From: Areca catechu
Taxonomy: Eukaryota; Streptophyta; Magnoliopsida; Arecales; Arecaceae
NCBI GenBank assembly: GCA_021397845.1
Contig: CM038051.1
Span: 16,526,827-16,590,826 of the forward strand
Reading direction: 5' to 3'
DNA: 64,000 nt
Positions 46,901 to 59,419 of the stretch are shown here, piece after piece. Below the pieces are notes generated by a model. The model searched no databases and was not told the DNA's origin. It saw only the letters and a list, made by a program, of their open reading frames with translations. The position numbers and the translations under genes were made by a program. Position 1 is the stretch's first letter; every line of letters starts with the position of its first letter.

Positions 46901-47960
46901 GCTCTCCCTCCACAGGCTTAGTGAGTAAGGGTGGCATCTCCAGATACTTCTTCAATGCTTTGAAGGCCGATCGACATTCGTCGGTCCATTGGAAGTGGTT
47001 CGACCGCCATAGAGTTTTAAAAAAAGGGAGACATTTTTCGGTCGATCTAGAAATAAAGCGGCTGAGAGAGGCTATCCAACCTATGAGTTCTTACACTTGT
47101 TTCTTATTGGTTGGTTGCCCCATATCGATGATGGCCTTTATTTTGTCAGGGTTGACCTCAATCCCTCGCTATATGACCAGAAAGCCGAGCAATTTCTCTG
47201 AGGTCACCTCGAAGGTATACTTGGCGGGGTTCAACTTCATCCTGTGGTGCTTTAGAGTATTGAAGGACTCTTTCAGATCCTTGATGTGGTCGGCTTTCCG
47301 GAGGCTCTTGACTATCATATCGTCAACATATGCCTCCATGTTTCTTCCAAGTTGCTCCTCGAAGACCCTGTTGACAGCCTCTGGAAAGTGGCTTCAATAT
47401 TCTTTAGGCTGAAGGGCATCATCCTATAGCAGTACAGCCCTTTGTCATTGACAAAGACCATCTTCTTCTCATCTTCCAGGTCCATGCTGATCTAGTTATA
47501 CCCAAAAAAGGCATCCATAAAGCTTAGAAGTTGATGACCGACAGTGGCATCTACCAGCTGGTCGATCTTTGATAGGGAGAAGCTGTTCTTCGGGCAGGCC
47601 TTATTGAGGTCAGTGTAGTCTACACATATCCTCCACTTTCCGTTGGCCTTCCTCACCATCACGACATTCGCTAACCAGTCAGGATAGTGGGCTTTTCTGA
47701 TGAAGCCAGATTTGAAGAGCTTCTTGACCTCCTCATCAACCGCTCTCTATCTATCGGGAGTGAAGTTCCTCCTTTTTTGTCGGATAGCCTTGTAGGTGGG
47801 GTCCACCTTAAGCTGATGGGTTATGACTACCAACGGGATGCCTGGCATGTCAGATGCCGACCAGGAAAAAATATCGGCATTATTTTGTAGGAAGCTGACC
47901 AGCTCTGATTTGGCCTCCTCATCGAGCGTGCTTCTGATCTGTAGGATCCTAGTAGGATCG
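46900..47960 (-). pseudogene. Reverse transcriptase of element 2, decayed
   Basis: Minus-strand pieces include KGLYCYRMMPF at about 47,450-47,415 and the catalytic MEAYVDDMIV, with YVDD at 47,319-47,330. PFKMAP- and KIDQLVDAT-like pieces lie in front and VNPDKIKAII-like text behind. Stops and shifts are frequent. Plus-strand open frames across this stretch are shadows. Confidence 0.85.
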
Positions 47961-48060
47961 TCCTCCCTAAGAGGTACAAATAGGATCTTCTCAATCGATT
48001 CTCTGCAATGGTCGGCTTCGGACCTGGATCAAGTTGTTCCAAGATAGAATGGTCTTCCGA

Positions 48061-48611
48061 TTACCTATCTTGAATGGTCAAACACTGCCTGGCCATCCTA
48101 CGATCCCCTCTTATCACTCCGACCCCATTCTGAGTCAAAAATTTTGTCAGCAAGTAGTAGGTAGACATAATGGCTTGAAATTTGTTCAGGACCGATTGCC
48201 CCAATATGACGTTGTAAGCTGATGTCGTGCGGACTACCACAAAATTGATAGAGAGGGTCTTTTGATAAGGTTCCAATATGATGGTCACGAGCAGAGTTAT
48301 TCTCCTTCTACGTCGACAGAGTTTCCGCCGAACCTTGTCAATGGTGTTGGGGATTCTTGCAGCCTAGTTCTAGGTAGATTCATTCTGACAAAGGTATCAT
48401 ACAACAAAACTTCAGTGGAACTTCCATTATCAATGAGGATCCTTCTTATATCATAATTGGCAATCACTGCCGACATAACAACAGGATCGTTCCCGGAGAC
48501 TTGGGTCTTTGGAATGTCTTCGTCGGAGAAACTAATTACATTAGAACCCTGATGCCTCTTTGAAATATCCCGACCTCCTTCATCTCTCCAATCGGACCGG
48601 CGATGGAGCAT
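48061..48611 (-). pseudogene. Aspartic protease of element 2
   Basis: The active-site region reads RRILIDNGSSTEVLLYD (DNGS in place of the more common D-[ST]-G), about 48,460-48,410. The C-terminal half AYNVILGQSVLNKF is at about 48,215-48,170. A break separates the two halves near 48,290. The enzyme would cut the Gag-Pol polyprotein. Confidence 0.8.
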
Positions 48612-48639
48612 GCCAACATTTCCGTCGGTACGGCATTGG

Positions 48640-50098
48640 TTGGACAGCTCTATTTCCTCTGGAGGGTTCCTGGCAGTGAAAGTTTCGGCCCGATTCCTCT
48701 AGGGTTGAACGTACTTGTGCAAGTACCCCCGTCTGATCAAATCTTCGATCGCGTCCTTCAGATGGAGGCAATCTTCTGTACTGTGCCCGTGGTCACGATG
48801 GAACCGGCAGTACTTGTCCCCATTCCTTGACATGGAGGGGCTCCTCATCGGGCGTGGCCTCTGTAGGAATGTCTCCTTCTCTATCTCCATAAGAGTTTTC
48901 TCTCTCGGGAGGGAGAGAGGTGTATAAGTCTCGAACCTCCTGGGAAAGTCCTTCAACTTAGGGCTACGATGTCGGGCCAAGTTGGTGCCATCACTGGGAG
49001 GTCGGACTTCGGGAGCCCTATCGCTCCTCCTCTTGGAAACCGACCTCCCTTCAGCCTGGCATCGGCTTGCCGCTTGTTCTTCTGACAGGATATATTTTTG
49101 CACCCAGGCTAGTAGTTCGAAGTAGCTTGTCGTGAACCTTTTGTCCAGTGAGAAGGTGAGCCTGGACGATCGCAGCCTCTTCTTGAAGGCCGACATAGCT
49201 ACGTGCTCATTGAAAACCGGGACCTCCATGGATGTCGAATTAAATTGGGCCATGTAATCCCGGAGGGTTTCTCCTTCCTCCTACTGCACGAGAAAGAGGC
49301 AGTCCATGTTCCTCGGCATTCAACTACAAATCCTGAAATGGGACAAAAAGAGCTTTTCTAGCCGGAAGGAGTGAATCGTACCTGGTCGGATTGTGGAGAA
49401 CCGCATCCGAGCCGCCTTCTTAAGTATTGCTGGGAAGGCGATGTAGTGGAGGCATCGGAGGCGCCCTGCACCATCATGTGGGCCTTGTAAGTACCCAGAT
49501 GATCCAGAGGGTCGGTAGTGCCATCATAAGCATCCACCTGGGGGATCTTGAAGTGACAGGGGATAGTTTTTCCAATAATTCTAACGGAGAATGGTGGGCG
49601 GGAATCGTATGCCAGCACTTCTTCTCCTTTTTGCCGATCGATGAGTTCGGTAATCTGCTCCTCCATGCACCAGAGCTTGCTGGTGTAGTTCCTTGGGTCT
49701 TCATCGCATCGCTGGTCATTGTCGGAGACCGAATTTGCAGAAGAGTGTGAGTCGGACCTCACTCTTTTCCCGTTAGCATGAGTCCTCTATGACCTTCAGG
49801 GCTCCGGGGTCACGTGGGAGCGGTGTCGAGGGATTCCTTGCTATCGGCTCCCTTCGATCATAGGTGGATGACTGGTTCTGGACGTCGCGGGCGGCTATTG
49901 TCTGTCATCGATCGCGTCTTGGAGGTTCTGAACCGTGGCAGCAAGAGTGTCGATGCAGTTCAAAAGAGTCTGAAACTGTTGCTGTCCCAGGATGATGGTA
50001 GGCTGGGCGGCGGCGTTCTCCTTGAGAGGCTCTCCCGAGCTCGCCTGAGAGCGGCCTCTTCTGTCGGAGGTATTTTGAGCTCTTCGCTTCGCCATCAT
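48640..50098 (-). pseudogene. gag of element 2
   Basis: From the ATG at 50,098 (MMAKRRAQNT) the pieces are a coiled-coil start (FQTLLNCIDTLAATVQNLQ), the capsid region (PQVDAYDGTTDPLDHL, then after a shift MAQFNSTSMEVPVFNEHVA) and the zinc knuckle YCRFHRDHGHSTEDCLHL at about 48,795-48,740. At least two frame breaks and a TAG at 48,699 interrupt it. Gag would form the virus-like particle. Confidence 0.87.
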
Positions 50099-50162
50099 TT
50101 TATTTAGCGATGGATTCCTCCTTTTGGAGAAGGGAAACCAGAATGGAGGTTCGGGCAGCCGC

Positions 50163-50180
50163 CTTCCTCTAGCACCAATA
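50163..50180 (-). other. Primer-binding-site position of element 2
   Basis: Directly after the 5' LTR the minus strand reads TATTGGTGCTAGAGGAAG. TGG at its start fits pairing with a tRNA CCA end. The tRNA was not identified. Confidence 0.5.
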
Positions 50181-50824
50181 TGTTGCTACTGAATCTTCCG
50201 GAATGAGTTCTCTCGACCTGGCTAGAGTGTGCGTCTCTCCGGTTCCTGCAAAAACATCCCACAGGCCGGAGGTGTTCCGGCGGGGACTCTCCGATGGCTA
50301 AGTCAGTGGGAGCCTTAGAGCAACAGAATTGAGGAATCAATGGAGATAGCTCGTAGGAAGGAAAAAACTCTCTTACAGCTCGAAGTCCCCCTTTTATCTT
50401 ATATAGGCGCGGAACTTCACCAGAATCTGTTAGGGGTCAGGCTGGGAATGGCCAAACTGCCCCTAGAGGAATCTTGATAGTGGCCAGGTGGCATCAGATC
50501 GTGGGACCTGTAGAGTAACGGCACTGAGATCGTGGGATCCGCAGAGTAATGGCACAAGGTGTCAGGATTCTATCGTAACGGAATCCTGGCACCAGCTGGA
50601 AAGAGCCTCTGAAATTTCTGGGCTGTCCTTGGAGTGGCCTGCCTCGGACCAATATGGGCTCGGCTGAAATTGGTCGGTCGGATCTCTGGTGGGTCAATCG
50701 GATCTCAAGTGGATCGATCAGACCCCTGGTGAGTCGGTCAGACCTTCGGTGGGTCTTTGGTCCGACCCGGCCGAAGGGCCGTCGACTTCAATCTATTTCG
50801 GAGGAAAGTCGATTGGGTATAACA
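50181..50824 (-). repeat. Right LTR (5' LTR in element sense) of element 2
   Basis: 644 bp. The minus strand carries CCTATATAAGATAAAAGG with a TATATAAG box at 50,405-50,398, in the right direction and place for the gag-pol promoter. The left LTR has the same box (about 40,595-40,588). Confidence 0.92.
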
Positions 50825-50829
50825 TTATC

Positions 50830-53800
50830 AAAACAAGACATCATAATACGGAGGATATATTTTAATCAATCTATTGATTAATAATATTTTAATCAATTTG
50901 TTTTGACATTTAATGTTTAAAGTATTTGTTTAAAATCATCAAAGAAAGTTTCCAAATTAATCCCAGTCAATATATTGATATAATTGTTAAGGAGGATATA
51001 TTATTAATCCATTTATATCATATCACACCGTATTTAATACCGATAGAAATTGACATCTTACATTTGCCACTATATTCATCGATCAAAAATATAAATAATA
51101 AGCATCGGTCAACTATGTACGTCTTATAATTAGTTGAAAAATTCGTACATGTAATTTACTATACCGATCGATGGCTCATTCACATGTCTTTGTACTACAG
51201 CAACTGCATTCTTTTTTTCTTTTCTTTTTTTTTTTTTTTTTTTGATGAAGAAACCGATTAAAAGGCTACCACACCCACTTACACCAAATTACCCGGTGCC
51301 CTAAACAAGCAGGAAACTGATGCAATAAATACTCTAACTTGCAGATTTATACTGGCTACTGTGCTTATCAATAAGATAAGGAGGGTATATTTATGATCCT
51401 CCTAGTGCAGTGCATCCCATGAGCTTTGCGCGGCTCCTCGTGGGAGACTCTGACACTAAACATGGGACGCCATCGCCATCATCCCAGGCGTTTACTTCCT
51501 GATATTTTTGCTAACAAATCATAAAAGAAGTGCGGATTAATTAGCAGAAGAAACAGCAAGGATGGGTGGGATGGGAGAGAAGAAAAGAAGAAGGAGAAGA
51601 AGGAAGAAGGAGAAGAAACGAACAAATAAATAAAAGAACTGATTTATTGTGAGGACGTACGGTGGAGCAGAAAGTGCGGAACGCAATCCCATCACGGCCA
51701 GAAGCGAAGGTGACGGGTGGGCGTACGGCGTCCTTTGTGCATGGGATCCTATCAGACGGTCCTTCGAACCGAGGATAAATTCTTTTTTTTATATAAAAAA
51801 AAGAGAAATAAATATCAGAAAAAGGAGGAGGAGGAGATGGAAGAAGGAGAAGGGGAGAGAGAGAAGAACAAAGGCTGGCTTCTGGCCTTCTCTCGTTCTT
51901 CGCTTTTCGCGTTGGATGGTAATAATAAAGGCAGCGGTGGCGGGTACGCCGGGGTCGATCTGAAAGGGCGGGACCGTTTGCAGCTGCTCTCTGCCCGACC
52001 CTCCTCCCTATTTAAAGCAACTGTGCCGGGAATCTTTTGTTGCCGTGTGAATGGCAACATTATTTATTGGGGGGGGGGGGGGGAGATCGGTCTCAGTCGC
52101 CCACAACGTTGGAAAGAGATGATGATGATGCATGGGTGATGGATGTGTCTCCTTGTTGATGAGCATGGAATCCATAGAAAAGTTTTGACTGTCCCCCGTT
52201 CTGGTTCATGTTTCATGTTATTGGCATGGGAGATGTTCATCCATCATTCTTGTATTGCACGATCGTTGGGTGATTGATCGGTCATGTCAAAGAGATGGAT
52301 GTACATATATATCTCTCTTTATTCAGTTAAGATCATCCATCGTTCATGTATTACGGAACAGTTGGGAAGTACTGCATGATCTCCATGGTTTCATGATATG
52401 AGACCTATATGAATTGACCTAGGGATAATATATTGGTGCCTCTCAATAGATTGGTTTTAGAGTTGCCAATGCATAAACTTATTTCTTTGACCTAATTTAA
52501 CCACCATTTAACATTTTGTCCTTTAGATATAGTTAGCAGTTTAAAATGATTCTTTGTACACATTTAGACTTGTGTTTTGCAAACAGTTTGACCTAGAAGG
52601 TATATAGTTAGGGTTATATATATATATACACACACTTATGCATGAGTAAAATCTTGAACATTAAATGACCATCAAACTCAAGGATATAATATTTTTAGCC
52701 AACAAGCTATAACATAAAATGCAAATCAATATAAGAGGTGGACCTCAATTTCCCCTATTCGGAATTTGTAACATATAATGTGATGACTTAATGCGTCTAC
52801 TGAAATATACGAAGGACCAATAGGGATCCTTGCTTATCTAAACGTATATATACAAAGTTAATATTAATTAAGAAAACCTCAGAGACAATTAGTCTTAATC
52901 TTTGTTCACCTTGTAAAGCAAATAAAAATGGTATCTATATTCATTATGAAAGGATATTCCAAAACACATAATACAATCGGCCCATCGATCAAGGGGAAGA
53001 TTTCTGAGATAATCTCAGACATTTTAAGACTTCATGGTCTATTAATTTTGCTAATGTGGTAGGGTAAAGTGCCAATTCAGTGGGAACATAAGAGGAACAA
53101 GATGACTATAGAGACTTCATAATAAGCATATGAGGCATGTGATAGGCAAAGATACTTAGGGTTTGTTCAACAATACTACCATACATATATACTAATCTCC
53201 AGATAATAATAACCCTTTTATTAATTAATGTCTATACCACTAGATAGGGAAAATTCAGTGCGTGGCTCCAATTTTTTATCTTCCAAGGGAGAGCTACGAA
53301 TCCTTTCTTATTCCAGTTGCACCTTGGCCCATTTTTTCTACTCTTATCCACTCTTTCTTGGATCAGGAAATCAATCAATGCATTTATTTTTTCGCCCTTT
53401 CAACCATATTTTCAAGGAGGATACATCTAATCTATTATATATATTACACATCCATATTAATATATATATATATATATAATGCCAACCCCTTCTAATATGC
53501 TGATTCGTGAATGTATTATATATATATATATATACATAATTCCCCTCCCCCATTTGCATGCATTTACGCATCCCACTTCTCCATATTTTCCAATGCCAAA
53601 TGCTTGCAAGTGTCCGTTAACCATGAAATTAACCAATTAAAGGTTCAAACCCTTCCTCTAGTTGTTATTTATTTGAAAGGATATCAATATTTCTTTTTCT
53701 TAAAAAAAAACAAAAGCATGCATCAATCATCATACGTGCCCCATTCTAGTATTGAATAGCACAAACAAACCCAAGCCCATGTTAATAAGTCAATCTGACG

Positions 53801-54058
53801 TCTGTCCATATTTCCAAGTAATATTCTCCGAAAGTGAGAAAAAAAATTAACCATACACATTCCAAGAACGAGCATATAAAATTTGTCTCTCTTCTATGCA
53901 TTTTGGTAGGGTAGCAGGTCTTCTCTATGGTTTTTATCCTTCTCGCACATTTTATATCACCAAGGTGATCAGGTGCATAGCACTTGCAAAATTCTAGCTA
54001 AATAGTAATGCCATTCTATAATATTTTAGTAAAATTATAATGCTAGCCCACCATTTGG
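50830..54058. other. AT-rich region between elements 2 and 3
   Basis: No gene is supported. A T-run lies at about 51,210-51,243 and a GA-rich patch at 51,570-51,620. A run of 15 G lies at 52,069-52,083, and (AT)n at 53,460-53,479 and 53,517-53,535. A purine-rich, higher-GC stretch at 51,640-52,140 opens short frames on both strands without recognisable domains. Confidence 0.65.
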
Positions 54059-54063
54059 TATTC

Positions 54064-56288
54064 TGTCATGCCCCAAATCCAGCACCGAAATCGGCACGCG
54101 ACCGGCCGCACAAACTCTAGTTTTACTCTACAGATTATACAATGCTGGGTACACAAGAGTCACTTCAAGAAAATCTCATTCATCATCAAGCCAAATATCT
54201 GCACAACTCTATGAAAGAAGAAAGTAGGGTAGTGAGCTCTACAGCTAGGAGTGCAAATGGGTCGGTCGGATCGGACCTTAAGTGACTCCGATCCGACCCG
54301 GTTCTTTGATCGGGTCCTAATAGTAGACCCAATCCACTAGAAAATCGGGTCGGGTCGGGTCCACTATCAGAATTTCAACCCAATGGATCATTCAGGTTGG
54401 ATCGGGTCCACAAATAATCCATTTCTAATATATAAAGTTTGGATCTAAATATGATCCAAATAAAATATAGATAACTATATTTTAATTATTACATAGCTAA
54501 CTATTATTAACTATAAATATATAACAAATAATATTATTTTTAAAATAAATTAAGATATAAAAATAATTATAACTAGTTCCATACAAGTTTTAAATTATAA
54601 TTTAAAGGTCCAAATAGATATAATTCTAACAGTATTAATATGTTCGAATCGGGTCGGGTCGGATCGGGTCCAAATTCAGCAAACCCAGATCCGACCCGGA
54701 AAATGGAATGGGTCTAATTATAGGATCCAACCTAGATCCACGGGTTCATAAAAATGGGTTGGATCGGGTCTAAATGGGTCGGGTCAGATCGGGTCACGGG
54801 TCAACCCGATCCATTTGTAGCCTTATCTACAGCCCAGTAAGGTTCCCTTACAATCACAACAGTATTAATATAAAAATCGAAAACAGTAAGATCATAATCA
54901 TATAACAAAAAACGATCACTTTTCGGTCATGCAATCCAAAAACCAATGACATATCAAAACCTTTCATAACATTATATTTCCTTTAAATGTTTTCATTAAC
55001 TTTTCCTCTTCTTTAGGGTTCTAGACTGACCACGATCATGCTCCAACCCATGACTGGTAATCTCATAATCGGCCATTTGCTATCCGCCGTGGCCAAACTA
55101 GCCTTGTATAAGCCCGTTAATCGACCTTTTATTCATGGTCAGGCTAGTCTCATCGACCATTCTCGTGGTCAGGCTAGTTTCACAATCGACCATTCCTCGT
55201 GGTCAAGCTAGCTCACGTACAAAGCCCGTGGCTCAGGCTACCTCAGAACTCCACGATCCCATGGCATGGCTAGTCCAAACACTGTACTCTATTCGGTATC
55301 ATTTATTAAATCAGTCATACTGTCAAATCACGTCATCTCAAACTTCTCAATAACCGGCATCATGGTCCAAACCATCAAAAGATAACTTGAATAAACATGA
55401 TACAATGAAACATAATTAATAATCTCAACACATTATCTATCTCGAGAAAATCAAAGTATACGATGCAACCAAACATGCATGCCAATGCTCATATGCACGG
55501 ATCAAATCATGCTATGTAAAACAATGTATAGAACTGGTGATCACGTCCAGAATCCTTACCTTCAACCGCTAATCCCAAATATCCGGTATCAATCTATACC
55601 CGAAATTCGTCCAAATCCTTCCTGCTCAAAAGATTGATCTCCTACAATAATAAAAAAAATTCATTCAACCCAAATCCTAGTTTTACAAATTTTGAGGAAG
55701 AGGTTACCCCTGATTTTCTCTTTCCTCATCTTCCAAACCAAAATCCTTTCCCTCTCCCCTTCAATCTCTTCTCCTCTTTCTCTTTCTTCTCCTCTTTACT
55801 TGGCTCTCTACAGTCTCTTCCTTGCTTCCTATCGATGTCCAGGTTAAAAAGAGGGAAAAACCAATCCAAAATTACCTCAAACGTAATCTAAGAAGTCCAA
55901 AACCATCAAAATAACACCCTGGCCGTTTGATTTGAGATCAACACCTCAAACCGTGTCCAAATCCGAACCCAAAAGTACCCAATCAAACCTAAACTCCCTC
56001 AAATTAATCTAAGCCGTTCGATCGTGCGATCGGACGGTCCAGATCACTCAGAAACCCCGTGGACTGCATTAACAGCGCGAAACGGGCTGGAAAATGCTCG
56101 GGAAATGCATGGAAAATGCCCACGTGACGGTCGCTTCCGGCTGGGCCGAGCCCAGCTCCCGCGCGCGCCGCGCGCGTGGGCCTGGGTAGCGCATCGCTCG
56201 CCCGCACTCCCTTACTCACCCGCCACACGTCGCCCGCGCGCTCGCACGCCGTGCATCCGCGCTCTCTTTTTTTTTTTTGGGTCGTTAC
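54064..56288 (-). repeat. Left LTR of element 3, carrying a MITE
   Basis: 2225 bp including a 588-bp insertion (MITE plus one duplicated target), so 1637 bp of LTR proper. Its inner 3' part is GC-rich (55,990-56,265), with gcgcgccgcgcgcg-type runs and a T-run just before the TTACA end. Open frames in it are not genes. Confidence 0.9.
54246..54825. mobile_element. hAT-like MITE, 580 bp, inside the left LTR of element 3
   Basis: Flanked by the exact 8-bp duplication TCTACAGC (54,238-54,245 and 54,826-54,833). The ends are TAGGAGTGCAAATGGGTCGG and, reverse-complemented, TAAGGCTACAAATGGATCGG. The right LTR of the same element has the empty site (gctctacagcccaataagg). The 8-bp duplication and the TAGGG-like ends point to the hAT superfamily. 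The inside is AT-rich between GGGTCGGGT-rich arms and has no gene. Confidence 0.9.
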
Positions 56289-56690
56289 ATTCTCCCCCCG
56301 TTAAAATAATTTCATCCTCGAAATTAGCTTGATTGAGATCTGAATCAGTGCTCCCATCATAACACTCCTAAATCACTACGCTTCCACTGCACACTCTGAT
56401 ATAATTTACTAAACATTTAGGTTCACTAATAAATCCTTCCAGAAATTTCTGTCTTGTCTTACTAATCATCGTATTAATTCCTTAATCTCTTATAGCACAA
56501 TTTCAAACAATCATGACCTGAATTCAATACCACTCATATCTATCATAATCACTTTGCCATAGTTCTCAAATCATCATAACCAAGATCTGTCATAATTCTT
56601 GTCATATCCTAATAACCATCATGTCATTATTATTATTATCCACTTGTATCACAATCCCAAGTGATCATAACCTAAGCTCTGATACCATTC
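56289..56690 (-). other. Internal region of element 3
   Basis: 402 bp, AT-rich, with no open frame of note. It holds only the polypurine tract (56,289-56,304) and the primer-binding site (56,671-56,687), read on the minus strand. Confidence 0.85.
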
Positions 56691-58400
56691 TGTCATGCCC
56701 AGAATCCAGCACCGGAATCGGCACGCGACCGGTCGCACAAATCCTAGGTTTTATCCTAGAGATTATGCAAGGCCTGGGTACACAAGTGTCACTTACTTCA
56801 AGAAAACCTCATTCATCACCAAGCCAAATATCTGCACAACTCTGTGAAAGAAGAAAGTAGGGTTGTGAGCTCTACAGCCCAATAAGGTTCTCTTACAATC
56901 ACACCAGTATTAATATAAAAATCGAAAACAGCAAGATCATAATCATATAACGAAAAACGATAAATTTTTTAATCATGCAATCCAAAAACCAATTACATAT
57001 CAAAACCTTTCATAACATTATATTTCCTTTAAATGTTTTCATTAACTTTTCCTCTTCTTTAGGGTTCTGGACTAACCACGGTCATGCTCCAACCCATGAC
57101 TGGTAATCTCATAATCAGCTATTTGCTATCTATCGTGGCCAAACTAGCCTTGTACAAGCCCGTTAATCGACCTTTTATTCGTGGTCAGGCTAGTCTCATC
57201 GACCATTCCTCGTCGTCAGGCTAGTTTCACAATCGACCATTCCTCGTGGTCAAGCTAGCTCACGTACAAAGCCGTGGCTTAGGCTACCTCGGAACTCCAT
57301 GATCTCGTGGCATGGCTAGTCCAAACACCATACTCTCTTTGGTATCACTTATTAAATCAGTCATACTGTCAAATCACGTCATCTCAACTTCTCAATAACC
57401 GGCATCACGATCCAAACCATCAAAAGATAACTTACTCGGATAAACATGATCAAGGAAACATAATTAATAATCTCAACATATTATCCATCTCGAGAAAATC
57501 AAAGTATACGATGCAATCGAACATGCATGCCAATGCTTATATGCACGGATCAAATCATGCTATGTAAAACAATGTATAGAACTAGTGATCACGTCCAGAA
57601 TCCTTACCTTCAACCGCTAATCCTAAATATCCGGTATCAATCTATACCCGAAATTCGTCCAAATCCTTCCTGCTCAAAAGATTGATCTCCTACAATAATA
57701 AAAAAAATTCATTCAACCCAAATCCTAGTTTTAAAATTTTGAGGAAGAAGGTTATCCCTGATTTTCTCTTTCCTCATCTTCCAAACCAAAATCCTTTCCC
57801 TCCCCTTCTCTCACTTCTCCTCTTTCTCTTTATTCTCCTCTTTTCTTGGCTCTCTGCAGGCTCTTCCCTGCTTCCTATCGACGTCCAAGTTAAAAAGAGG
57901 GGAAAAACCAATCCAAAATCACCTCAAACATAACCTAAGAAGTCCAAAACCATCAAAATAAAATCCTGGCCATTTGATTTGAGATCAACGCCTCAAACCG
58001 TGTCCAAATCCGAATCCAAAAGCACCTAATCAAGCCTAAACTCCCTCGGATTAATCTCAGCCATTCGATCGGGCAATCGGACGGTCTAGATCGCTTCAAA
58101 ACCTCGTGGACCGCCGTGAACCACGTGAAATGGGCTGGGAAATGCCCGAGAAATGCGTGGGAAACACCCACGCGACGGTTGCTTCTGGCTGGGCCGAGCC
58201 CAGCGCCCGCGCGCCGCGCGCGTGGGCCTGGGCCGCGCCTCGAGCGCCCGCCATGATGGGACGGGCCGCGCACCGCGCGTCGCTCACCCGCGCGTCGTCG
58301 CCCGCGTGCCCCGCTCCCTCGCTCGCCCGCCATGCGTCGCCCGCGCGCTCGCACGCCGCGCGTTCGCGCGCTCTCTTTTTTTTTTTTTTGGGTCGTTACA
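56691..58400 (-). repeat. Right LTR (5' LTR in element sense) of element 3
   Basis: 1710 bp without the MITE. The same GC-rich block near 58,190-58,380 is somewhat longer than in the left LTR and ends in a T-run and GGGTCGTTACA. Confidence 0.9.
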
Positions 58401-58656
58401 GTCTTATTGCTTGATTCTTTCTTTTGAATTGAATCACCATTTACAATACTTGTGATGTGATTAGAAATTAAACCTCTCTCATGAAAGCATGCATGTTTCG
58501 GATTCAATCATAACTGCATATTAATTAATACAATCGCACACAACACATAATTAATGAGTAGAAGAGCCATAGTTTTATGTGCCAAACTTACCTCAACTCA
58601 GCATTTCAGCTTTAACTAGAGAAGATAGCAAGTTTAAGATCTAGACTAAAGGAAGA

Positions 58657-59419
58657 TGTTGGCGTGGAGTCCCTGTATTGGCCGGTCGGAGCTGCTGCAC
58701 CGCAGGACCGCTCCTGGTTCACCTGCAAAACAGGTCCCTTACCGGAGTTGTTCCGATGGGGGACACTCGAATGCCTAAGTCAGTGACGGATCCCAGCCAC
58801 AGAATGGAGAAGAGTGTTGAGAGTATGAGAGAAAGGCTCTTAGAGTATGGGTGAATGTATGAGTATGGGTGTATCTGCGTGTACCTCTCTCGAGCCATTC
58901 TTCTTATCACTATTTAAGAGGAGGCCTCCGGCCTGCGGCCCGCTCTTTTTTCGATGATTATGGGGAGCCAATTTCTTTCATGATTGACGATCGTGGTTGT
59001 CATTGAGCGGTTCCGGCCAGATCGGAGGCGTGGCAGCTGAAGTTGCGCGCCATGATCGTGGCATGGAGAGTGTCGATTGTAACCGTTGGTTAAGGTTGCC
59101 TATCTGGACCAGATTGTGGTCCCATCTTTGGGTTTCCATTGCATGGGCCGAAGACTTGGTGTTTGCCTAGGACCAGAGATTGTGTCCACGAAGGGACCGA
59201 AGAGCTTGTCTTCGGAAGTCGATGAGAAACTTGGTCTTCGATCAAGGTCGAAGACGTCATCCGAAGATCTGGCCTTCGGATGTCGTAGTCCGGTGAGAAG
59301 CCTTGGGTTGCCTGCAGTTGGCTTGGCCTTTTCCTGATCCGAAGTCCGTGGTCCGGAGAAAAGGGCTTCGGCCAGTCGAACCGATGTTCGGTTCATAGCT
59401 GAACCGGGATATCCCAACA
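58657..59419 (-). repeat. Left LTR (3' LTR in element sense) of element 4
   Basis: 763 bp, with TG...CA ends. It shares the phrase 'cctgcaaaacaggtcccttaccgg' and 'ttccg(a/g)(t/c)ggggga.actc.gaatgcctaagtcagtgac' style of text with the LTR of element 2, which suggests related families. The partner copy is outside the window. Confidence 0.75.

Larger units (their letters stand above)
40371..50824 (-). mobile_element. Element 2: Tat-like Ty3/gypsy LTR retrotransposon with decayed gag-pol and an antisense gene
   Basis: LTRs at 40,371-41,005 and 50,181-50,824 begin TGTTG and end TATAACA, flanked by the 5-bp duplication TTATC (40,366-40,370 and 50,825-50,829). On the minus strand the order is 5' LTR (right), gag, protease, reverse transcriptase, RNase H, a second RNase H, integrase, a 42-bp satellite, then the plus-strand antisense gene, then the 3' LTR. 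The pol order is that of Ty3/gypsy, and the double RNase H is a mark of the Tat lineage. Every reading frame contains stops or shifts, so it is inactive in trans. It lies between WOX9 and the next element. Confidence 0.93.
54064..58400 (-). mobile_element. Element 3: gene-less LTR retrotransposon with very short internal region
   Basis: Direct repeats 54,064-56,288 and 56,691-58,400 begin TGTCATGCCC and end GGGTCGTTACA. The internal part (56,289-56,690) is only 402 bp and has no coding capacity. On the minus strand, next to the right LTR, it reads TGGTATCAGAGCTTAGG (56,687-56,671), a primer-binding site matching the initiator-methionine tRNA end. Next to the left LTR it reads TTTAACGGGGGGAGAA, a polypurine tract. 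So the orientation is minus and it must depend on another element's enzymes. No perfect 5-bp target duplication was found (tattc left, gtctt right). Confidence 0.88.

Noticed and set aside
46831..47412. Plus-strand 193-codon frame
   Set aside because: Antisense shadow of the reverse transcriptase, whose YVDD is read on the minus strand.
57953..58507. Arg/Ala-rich open frames in GC-rich sequence
   Set aside because: They lie in the GC-rich block of an LTR of element 3; the same block in the other LTR has different frames.
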